Source: Thermodesulfobacteriales bacterium
Lineage (GTDB): Bacteria > Desulfobacterota_D > UBA1144 > Nemesobacterales > UBA2774
Length of the DNA: 5,087 nt
NCBI GenBank assembly: GCA_004525335.1
Contig: SPCL01000147.1
Coordinates: forward strand, 1-5,087
Direction: 5' to 3'
The position numbers and the translations under genes were made by a program. Each line of letters starts with the position of its first letter. The first letter of the stretch is position 1. The notes below the pieces were generated by a model, which was not told the DNA's origin, searched no databases, and saw nothing but the letters and a program-made list of their open reading frames with translations. Below, in pieces: positions 1 through 5,087 of the stretch.

Positions 1-46
1 CTCCTTTTTCAGTTAAAGTAATACTGATTAATAGTCTAAATTTGTC

Positions 47-51
47 AAGGA
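47..51 (+). promoter_or_regulatory. Weak ribosome binding site for the PIG-L deacetylase
   Basis: The bases AAGGA lie 10 nt before the ATG at 62 and are the only purine-rich Shine-Dalgarno-like match upstream. They help decide the start: the earlier ATG at 57 runs into a stop after one codon (ATG ATA TGA), so it cannot begin the gene. The match is short and the spacing is long, so this is a weak site. Confidence 0.45.
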
Positions 52-61
52 ACAAAATGAT

Positions 62-727
62 ATGAGTAAAACTATTTTAGTGGTTTCCCCCCACCCTGAT
101 GATCTTGAAATTGCAATGGGTGGCACAGTTGCAAAATTGATTGATCAAGGTGTGAGTGTTGTATCGCTTGTAGCTACAGACGGTAGAGGGAGCACAACGG
201 TTGATGAGCTAACAGGGGATGAATTAGCTGAAGTAAGAAGGCAGGAGGTTAGGGAGGCAGTTTCAGTGCTTGGTATCCAAACATTGATACCATTGCCTAT
301 AGAAGACGTTAAGACTGAAAAAAATAAACAGCACTTCAAAAATGATTTTAAAGAGACGATATTGCGATTTAAACCCGGGGAAATTTATATTCCTCATCCT
401 GAAATTGACAAACATCCGACACATCAAATAGTTGCCACCCTTGTTCTGGAAGAATTGAAGTTGCTTTCCGAACAAAATGAATACACTCCAGAGAAGGTCT
501 GGTGTTATGAAGTATGGACTCCCTTTAGTAGTTACGACAGAATTGAAGATATTACCGAGTTTGTAGATTTAAAAGTTATGGCAATAGAAGCTCATAGAAG
601 CCAGCTTGAATACAAGAATTATACTGAAGGAATTCTTGGACTTAATAAGTATAGATCTGTATTTGATGAGAGGCACGGGGTAACAAATGAAGAATACGCG
701 GAGGTCTTTATTGAATTAAAGCTGTAA
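62..727 (+). CDS. PIG-L/LmbE family zinc-dependent deacetylase
   Basis: This 221-residue protein has the size and motif order of the PIG-L/LmbE family, cytoplasmic metal-dependent hydrolases that remove acetyl groups from N-acetylglucosamine-type substrates (MshB, BshB and PIG-L are characterised members). The signature PHPDD is at residues 10-14, after the first beta strand (KTILVVS). H11 and D14 are the expected zinc ligands and D13 the expected general base. The second metal motif is HPTH at 118-121, where H121 is probably the third ligand. Many relatives have Asp in place of T120. RRQE at 59-62 fits the conserved Arg/Glu stretch after the substrate loop. There is no signal peptide or membrane segment. 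All catalytic positions are present, so it should be active, but the substrate cannot be read from sequence: no thiol-biosynthesis, glycosyltransferase or GPI-like partner lies beside it. It converges on the antiporter gene, and any upstream operon partner is outside the window. Confidence 0.92.
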   Translation: MSKTILVVSPHPDDLEIAMGGTVAKLIDQGVSVVSLVATDGRGSTTVDELTGDELAEVRRQEVREAVSVLGIQTLIPLPIEDVKTEKNKQHFKNDFKETILRFKPGEIYIPHPEIDKHPTHQIVATLVLEELKLLSEQNEYTPEKVWCYEVWTPFSSYDRIEDITEFVDLKVMAIEAHRSQLEYKNYTEGILGLNKYRSVFDERHGVTNEEYAEVFIELKL

Positions 728-824
728 TGCTCAATGAGAAATAATGCTCGATAAAAATCTTGCAGAATAGAAACTATGAACTTTATTGTGAAACTAGGAT
801 TGCTATCGGAGAAGGCGGTGTGTG

Positions 825-1916
825 TTACTTCTTATTTCGGATATGCTCACTATAAACGAGGCGAAGTGATATTACCGCTAACGTAACGGAGGTAATAGGT
901 ATTACAAAGAACAGCATTGTATAAGTATAGATTGGCAAATAATTGTTGGTCGTTGCCGTGAAAACAAGGTAGATTATGTATGCTACATAATAGCCCAGAA
1001 AAAGCGCTCCTTCCCATCTTGCTATCAAATTGCCCGTAAAGAAAATCGGGAGACATGCTCCGGCTACAGCAATCATAATGGGTAGGTCTAAACGTAGAAT
1101 CGAAGGAGAAACTGTTATCCCCCCGGGTGCAAAGATCGCTGCCAGACCGAGAACTCCGAGAATATTGAAAATGTTGCTCCCCACAACGTTACCGACTGCT
1201 ATATCCCGTTCACCGCGTATGCTTGCAACAACAGATGTAGCAACTTCTGGTAGTGATGTTCCTGCCGCGACCACTGTGAGTCCAATAATGAGGTCGCTTA
1301 TGCCGAGATAGTGAGCTATTAATTGAGCGCCATTTACTACCCATCGGGATCCAATAACTAAGAGCACAAGCCCTAAGATAATAAATGCCAAGTGTTTTAA
1401 GTTCACTAGAATAGATATTCTATTGCTCGCTGATCCGTATTCAGCTGCGAATTCGTCAGATGCATTTTTTTTATCTTCCTTACTTTTATATATGAGAATT
1501 ATCATATAGACAATTAATCCGGCTAACAACAGTAAACCGTCTATAATGCTTATGTTCCCATCCAGGCCTATTATCAGAACTGCGAACGAGCACCCTATCA
1601 TTATTGGGACGTCTAATTTGATAAGCTGCCGGGATACTACAAGGGGAGTTATTAAAGCAGATGCCCCTAGGATAAGCAGCACGTTGAAAATGTTGCTTCC
1701 TATTACGTTTCCGAGCGAAATATCAGAATTGTTATTTATGCTGGCTAGTATGCTGACTACCAGTTCGGGCGAGCTTGTTCCAAAAGCCACCACGGTTAGA
1801 CCTATTCCAAGAGGCGAGATCCCTATCTGATTTGCAAATCTCACAGCTCCTCTGACAAGTGCTTCTGCTCCTATAATAAGAAATCCGAATCCGACAATTA
1901 ATAGTACTAATGTCAT
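825..1916 (-). CDS. Calcium/sodium (cation) antiporter, CaCA family, YrbG/NCX_Mj type
   Basis: This 363-residue integral membrane protein belongs to the Ca2+:cation antiporter family, which expels Ca2+ in exchange for Na+ or H+. Both inverted alpha-repeats are intact. Repeat 1 has GTSSPE at residues 46-51 and GNVIGSNIFN at 69-78. Repeat 2 has GTSLPE at 219-224 and GNVVGSNIFN at 242-251. E51 and E224 are the expected ion-binding glutamates. The duplication is visible in DNA: the bases coding SNIFN are identical over 14 bp at 1165-1178 and 1684-1697. A charged cytoplasmic loop (about 144-170, KSKEDKK and following) separates the two halves. After the usual last helix (about 305-321), a further hydrophobic segment (about 332-354) and a basic tail make it longer than the roughly 300-325 residues of YrbG or NCX_Mj. 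I recall a subset of the family with such an extension. The ATG overlaps the stop of the upstream relic frame (ATGA), and the N-terminus fits the family. There is no good Shine-Dalgarno site, which suggests coupled translation. Na+ versus H+ coupling is unresolved. Confidence 0.95.
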   Translation of the reverse strand: MTLVLLIVGFGFLIIGAEALVRGAVRFANQIGISPLGIGLTVVAFGTSSPELVVSILASINNNSDISLGNVIGSNIFNVLLILGASALITPLVVSRQLIKLDVPIMIGCSFAVLIIGLDGNISIIDGLLLLAGLIVYMIILIYKSKEDKKNASDEFAAEYGSASNRISILVNLKHLAFIILGLVLLVIGSRWVVNGAQLIAHYLGISDLIIGLTVVAAGTSLPEVATSVVASIRGERDIAVGNVVGSNIFNILGVLGLAAIFAPGGITVSPSILRLDLPIMIAVAGACLPIFFTGNLIARWEGALFLGYYVAYIIYLVFTATTNNYLPIYTYTMLFFVIPITSVTLAVISLRLVYSEHIRNKK

Positions 1917-2002
1917 TTAGGAATATGCCCCGTTTTCATGCTCCAGAGCAGCATGTCTAGTTCTTCAATTTCAATACCCAATTCGGTCGCGAATGTTTTC
2001 AT
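1913..2002 (-). pseudogene. ogg: Relic of the C-terminal end of an 8-oxoguanine DNA glycosylase (archaeal Ogg type)
   Basis: A 29-codon open frame runs from an ATG at 2002-2000 to a TGA at 1915-1913. Its last 18 residues are IEELDMLLWSMKTGHIPK. This fits the pattern I recall for the extreme C-terminus of archaeal-type Ogg N-glycosylase/DNA lyases (as in the Methanocaldococcus enzyme): ELDL, then W three residues on, TG, a short hydrophobic stretch, and a terminal Lys. In that family the C-terminal tail contributes to base recognition. The helix-hairpin-helix domain and catalytic Lys/Asp of a real enzyme are absent: an in-frame TAG stands at 2008-2006, and from 2013 on the DNA codes for DUF4396. 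The frame therefore looks like the 3' stump of a lost gene, not a working enzyme. It sits 10 bp after the DUF4396 stop and overlaps the antiporter start by ATGA. Alternatives are a translated leader peptide or chance resemblance. The family assignment comes from memory of the tail motif. Confidence 0.55.
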
Positions 2003-2012
2003 TTGCTAATGA

Positions 2013-2825
2013 CTATAACTTTAGCTCGACAAAGAATGAAGTAATCCAGACGGCTATTACCAGGCAGGCTATGGTTAACACCACAACTCCAAGTTTTGTT
2101 GATAGAGAGACAGTTGGCGCTTTATGTTTGGACATATCCATAGGTTTTGTGGCATCGGTTACTGCGGACATCATACCGTGCTTGAGTCCACTTCCCACAA
2201 GCCACGAGTTGATAGGATACGCTGTTATTATTCCAGCCATAGTAGCCACAGAAGATATCCCCCAGAATATCGGCCCAGTTGGGTTATCTCCTCCCGGTAT
2301 AACTCCTCTTAAAATTGCCATAACTGGAATCATTCCAACCATTACCATGTTCATTGAAACAGTTTCAGAGAAAAGAGTTTTCTTAATTGCCCCTATATAA
2401 CTGCCACCCATCGAGGACTTCATAAATAGGGCTTGGAAAATCAACAGACCCATTACAAATGCTGTTATATATTCGATTATAAGGTCAAGCCCGTTTGGCA
2501 GTCCCAGATGAAATGTGACAATTGCGGCAAATATAATTCCAGTTGCGTCTCCAGCGACACAGTGCATCATGGAGCCGACCGACTGTTTCCAGTGAGCCTC
2601 TATAAACTGATTGTGAGTGCCTGAAATGGGCTGCCTGCAGGATAGAAAAAAGATGAAGAGGCCGATTGGCCCTGTATAGAGCACAATTAAAATCCACGCA
2701 AGCTTCATTACCCACTGGGCAGGGGTGTTTGTTTGAAGATCATATATTAAAACTATCAGGGAGAGCCCGGTGAGTATAAACCAGAGAAGTAATGCGCCGC
2801 CAAGCATTGTGCCGGGAAAAAACAT
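2013..2825 (-). CDS. DUF4396 domain-containing multi-pass membrane protein
   Basis: This 270-residue protein has about seven hydrophobic segments (roughly 7-28, 39-61, 93-107, 112-134, 158-173, 186-203 and 244-266) and matches the DUF4396 family, whose biochemical role is unknown. Two motifs carry the assignment: SMMHCVAGDATG at 85-96, just before or within a helix, and a PINSWLVGSGLKHGMM stretch at 204-219. The protein is rich in Met and has His and Cys at H71, H78, H88, C89, H105, H216 and H234, several of them beside membrane segments. That composition would suit metal binding, and I recall family members near copper genes in some archaea, but no metal gene lies here and this remains inference. 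The ATG at 2825 is supported by a strong GGAGG site 5 nt upstream. The gene leads a tightly packed reverse block with the glycosylase relic and the antiporter, so co-transcription with the antiporter is likely. Length and motifs look complete. Confidence 0.85.
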   Translation of the reverse strand: MFFPGTMLGGALLLWFILTGLSLIVLIYDLQTNTPAQWVMKLAWILIVLYTGPIGLFIFFLSCRQPISGTHNQFIEAHWKQSVGSMMHCVAGDATGIIFAAIVTFHLGLPNGLDLIIEYITAFVMGLLIFQALFMKSSMGGSYIGAIKKTLFSETVSMNMVMVGMIPVMAILRGVIPGGDNPTGPIFWGISSVATMAGIITAYPINSWLVGSGLKHGMMSAVTDATKPMDMSKHKAPTVSLSTKLGVVVLTIACLVIAVWITSFFVELKL

Positions 2826-2830
2826 TTAAT

Positions 2831-2835
2831 CCTCC
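2831..2835 (-). promoter_or_regulatory. Strong Shine-Dalgarno site for the DUF4396 gene
   Basis: On the reverse strand GTGGAGGATTAA precedes the ATG at 2825, giving a perfect GGAGG core with 5 nt of spacing. It is the clearest ribosome site in the window and fixes the DUF4396 start. It works with either the bacterial or the archaeal 16S rRNA 3' end, so it does not indicate the domain of life. Confidence 0.75.
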
Positions 2836-2859
2836 ACTTAAGAACTATGTTATTATTGA

Positions 2860-2889
2860 ATTATGGCATTTTATTGGAGTATATGTCAA
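2860..2889 (-). promoter_or_regulatory. Possible promoter for the DUF4396-antiporter block
   Basis: Read on the reverse strand, TTGACA (2889-2884) is followed after 18 nt by CATAAT (2865-2860). This is a perfect sigma70 -35 box and a five-of-six -10 box, and would place the transcript start near 2850, about 25-30 nt before the gene. The same stretch contains CATATACT, which an archaeal TBP could use as a degenerate TATA box. The region is AT-rich, so a chance match is quite possible, and the host's domain is unsettled. Confidence 0.3.
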
Positions 2890-2944
2890 TCTGTCTATCT
2901 TAGAAATTGTTTAGCTGAATTTAAAAGCTTTAGTTATTAGATAT

Positions 2945-5087
2945 ATGAAAAATCTCACATTGAAAGAACACTTTAATGCTTTTAGAGTAGAGACCTCTCT
3001 AAAGTTAACCCTCGCCGGGATAATATGCATTTTAATAAACAATATTTTTCATTTTGATCTTGGATATCTTTCAACTCTTTTTGTGTTCTTGATATTAATA
3101 ATAGCTCACGGGGATACTTTCAAAGTAGGCGCTCAATCTCTATTGGGAGTAATAACTAGCTGTGCCGTTACAATAACTATTACATATTTATTCGTTGAAT
3201 CTAAAGTCCTGTATATACTTTTGACGGGAGTCTGGCTCTTTTTGTGCATGACTTTTGTGTATAGGTACTTTCTGCCCACCCTTTTGAGTGGAATAGCTGC
3301 AACTATAGCAGTTTACGCAGCAATATACATCTCGGTTTCAAATGCTACGAGCACTGTTGAGAGCTATGTGTTGCAGCTCTTCATTGCGGTTGTTGTCTGC
3401 TGGGTTATAGACGGACTCGTGTGGCCCCACAAGACCCGAGGCTCTTTTCAACTCACCTTAAAAACTATCTATGAAGATTTCTCGGAACTCTTTAGTAGTT
3501 ATAGTCAGGAAAACATTGCCGATAGAAAAAACCACAAAAGTATATCTACTTCGTTAAATACATTCAGCAACCTTACGACCTATATAAAAAGAATGCAAAG
3601 TGAAGAGCGCAGCCCCGATTTTCCAATAGACATTTATCTGAAAATTGTTACTTTCAGCCGGGGAATATTTATCAAAACCGAAGTGCTGGAAGAGTTTGTT
3701 TTAAAAGAGCACTCTTTTCTAAAAGATGACCAAGTAAAACAAGATGTAAATCAAATCTTCAATTTGTTTTCTAAAAGTTTTGCAACCTTATCTCAATCGA
3801 TAGGAACTAAAAATATTGTAAATATTGAGGATAAAGAGCTTCAGGACTCAATCTCTTCACTCCATGAGCTATATAGGAACAGGCATGAATTAAAGGGGAT
3901 GGAAGACGAGTATTATGAAGATTTGCTTGCCTTTGGAGCAATGCTGCCTGTGCTTGATGACATATCTCACAAGATAACTAGAATTGTAGAAGCTATAAAT
4001 ATTTTTCACGGAAATGAGTACCAGAAAATGATGGAAAATCGGGTTACTCATATTAATAAAGCGGAAAAAACCAAGGCAATATCTTTTTTTAGTATTAATA
4101 AAGAGACATCAATAGTAGGAATAAAGACTGTAATAATTTTCATGCTGTTGATATTCGGCGAGTTTGTTGTCGGTCTACCCGGAGGCGGTCAAGTGGCATT
4201 TTATGCCATATTATTTGGAGTAATTCCTAATTTGGGTCAAGAATACATGAAAAGCAGATATGGAATTTTGGGTATATTCTCGGGATTAATGGTTGGCCTT
4301 TTCAGTTTGATATTAGTTTCTCAAATTCAGCATTTCCTGATTTTTTTGTCTCTATACAGTCTAGGTACTTTTATTGCTGCGTATTTCGCGAGCAGTAGTA
4401 AGGATATATCTTTTGCAGGGCTCCAGGCAGGTCTTGTTATTCCATATAGCATGTTATTCAATACCGGTCCTCAGGTAGATCTTGATACTGCATTTACAAG
4501 ATGTATGGCATTATTGTCTGCAGCCTTTATTGCTGCAATAGTTCATATCTTGTTATGGCCAAATAACCCGCTTAGCCTACTGAAACAAAAGATCTCAAAA
4601 GCAGTAGCTATATCAGGTCAAATTTTGTTTAAGCTTCTTATCATCGATATTAAGGAAGAAGAAAAAATAGGGGAACTGGTTCTCCCGTTAGCCGCAACTC
4701 TGCCGACGAACACGGCTTTACTGCACGATGCAGAATATATAATTAGTGAAGATGATCTCCACGCTGAACAATTTATTCAAATAATAGAGTCAATAGAGAA
4801 AGTGTATGTGGATTTAGAAACATTAAAAAGAACTATTTATTACAACACTGATAGCGAGCTCTTTCCTTTATATTTAGCTAATATGGAGCCTTTTTACAAA
4901 AGGATATCGGCTGCCTTCGATGAAGTATCAAGTCAATTTAATTTGAATAATGACTTTGCAGCGGAAATATCCTCAATAGCTGAGGGAATGCAGAAGCATA
5001 GAATAGAGTTTAGGAATTCCGGCGTTTGGCGTTCTTTTAAACCAGAGGATGTTGAACAATCGGTTCTTGTTGCAACAAGTATAGACA
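2945..5087 (+). CDS. FUSC family membrane protein, 3' end outside the window
   Basis: The frame stays open for 714 codons from the ATG at 2945 to the window edge. The architecture is that of the FUSC (fusaric acid resistance-like) superfamily, with AaeB, YccS and plant ALMT as relatives. A first cluster of about six membrane segments covers residues 21-160 and closes with LVWP (158-161). A hydrophilic, largely helical cytoplasmic domain spans about 165-385. A second membrane cluster covers about 391-539, starts near GLPGGGQVAFYAILFG (410-425), and closes with LLWP (536-539). A second cytoplasmic domain follows. The matching LVWP/LLWP ends show the two-fold repeat. Members usually have 650-750 residues, so little is probably missing. 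Characterised relatives export aromatic or organic acids, but no HlyD-type partner is visible, so the substrate is unknown. An in-frame TAG at 2912-2914 and no earlier ATG support this start. No Shine-Dalgarno site precedes it. The gene is divergent from the DUF4396 block. Confidence 0.88.
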   Translation, partial: MKNLTLKEHFNAFRVETSLKLTLAGIICILINNIFHFDLGYLSTLFVFLILIIAHGDTFKVGAQSLLGVITSCAVTITITYLFVESKVLYILLTGVWLFLCMTFVYRYFLPTLLSGIAATIAVYAAIYISVSNATSTVESYVLQLFIAVVVCWVIDGLVWPHKTRGSFQLTLKTIYEDFSELFSSYSQENIADRKNHKSISTSLNTFSNLTTYIKRMQSEERSPDFPIDIYLKIVTFSRGIFIKTEVLEEFVLKEHSFLKDDQVKQDVNQIFNLFSKSFATLSQSIGTKNIVNIEDKELQDSISSLHELYRNRHELKGMEDEYYEDLLAFGAMLPVLDDISHKITRIVEAINIFHGNEYQKMMENRVTHINKAEKTKAISFFSINKETSIVGIKTVIIFMLLIFGEFVVGLPGGGQVAFYAILFGVIPNLGQEYMKSRYGILGIFSGLMVGLFSLILVSQIQHFLIFLSLYSLGTFIAAYFASSSKDISFAGLQAGLVIPYSMLFNTGPQVDLDTAFTRCMALLSAAFIAAIVHILLWPNNPLSLLKQKISKAVAISGQILFKLLIIDIKEEEKIGELVLPLAATLPTNTALLHDAEYIISEDDLHAEQFIQIIESIEKVYVDLETLKRTIYYNTDSELFPLYLANMEPFYKRISAAFDEVSSQFNLNNDFAAEISSIAEGMQKHRIEFRNSGVWRSFKPEDVEQSVLVATSID

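Noticed and set aside
37..44. TAAATTTG upstream of the PIG-L gene, matching the Bacteroidetes -7 box pattern TAnnTTTG.
   Set aside because: There is no matching -33 TTG at the right distance, and a start just downstream would exclude the AAGGA ribosome site from the message.
145..475. Reverse-strand open frames inside the PIG-L gene.
   Set aside because: They are antisense to an intact gene with all catalytic motifs and have no support of their own.
725..749. Direct repeat TAATGCTC (725-732 and 742-749) at the end of the PIG-L gene.
   Set aside because: It is two 8-bp copies in AT-rich DNA, the first overlapping the stop codon. There is no further copy, no hairpin and no sign of an attachment site.
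728..824. Possible shared terminator between the converging PIG-L and antiporter genes.
   Set aside because: I found no GC-rich stem followed by a T run. A reverse-strand run of five T at 757-753 could serve as an archaeal-style U-rich terminator but is too weak to call.
1030..1830. Two open frames on the plus strand (1030-1311 and 1546-1830) whose translations resemble each other.
   Set aside because: They lie antisense to the two alpha-repeats of the antiporter. Their likeness is the internal duplication of that gene read backwards. They have no ribosome sites or recognisable domains.
2013..2027. The DUF4396 protein ends in VELKL and the PIG-L protein ends in IELKL.
   Set aside because: The codons differ (GAGCTAAAGTTA versus GAATTAAAGCTG) and the preceding residues are unrelated, so this is coincidence and not a shared fragment.
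1993..2715. Several open frames of 62-135 codons overlapping the DUF4396 gene on both strands.
   Set aside because: DUF4396 has family motifs, membrane helices and a strong Shine-Dalgarno site. The overlapping frames have none of these and look like shadows.
2924..2931. Palindrome AAAGCTTT in front of the FUSC gene as a possible operator.
   Set aside because: It is only 8 bp in AT-rich DNA with no second copy and no regulator gene nearby.

Overview
The window holds four genes and one gene relic, laid out as a forward gene, a reverse block, then a forward gene. From left to right they are: a PIG-L/LmbE-type zinc deacetylase (+, 62-727); a Ca2+/cation antiporter of the CaCA family (-, 825-1916); a 29-codon relic that reads like the last residues of an archaeal-type 8-oxoguanine DNA glycosylase (-, 1913-2002); a multi-pass DUF4396 membrane protein (-, 2013-2825); and a FUSC-family membrane protein (+, from 2945) that is still open at the right edge. 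No rRNA, tRNA, CRISPR array, insertion sequence or phage gene is visible.

Organism: the DNA is AT-leaning, with many ATA isoleucine and AGA/AGG arginine codons. The relic matches the C-terminal tail of the Ogg N-glycosylase/DNA lyase family, which is common in methanogens and other archaea and occurs in some bacteria such as Thermotoga. This makes an archaeon, possibly a methanogen, my leading guess. It is only a guess: the four intact families all occur in both domains, and one upstream region can be read as a bacterial sigma70 promoter.

Reverse block: the DUF4396 gene has a clear Shine-Dalgarno site and is followed after 10 bp by the glycosylase relic, whose stop codon overlaps the antiporter start as ATGA. 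The three reading frames are tightly packed and probably share one transcript. The antiporter lacks a convincing ribosome site of its own, so it may rely on translational coupling or read-through from the relic frame.

The 119-bp gap at 2826-2944 must carry the divergent promoters for the DUF4396 block and the FUSC gene. The FUSC start has no visible Shine-Dalgarno site. The 97-bp gap at 728-824 lies between two converging genes and shows no clear hairpin terminator.

Functionally, the three membrane proteins point to ion or solute handling at the cytoplasmic membrane: Ca2+ exchange, an uncharacterised His/Met-rich protein, and probable efflux of aromatic or organic acids. Nothing in the sequence ties them into one pathway. 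I see no convincing new multi-gene system. The feature most worth following is the glycosylase relic and the rearrangement it implies.
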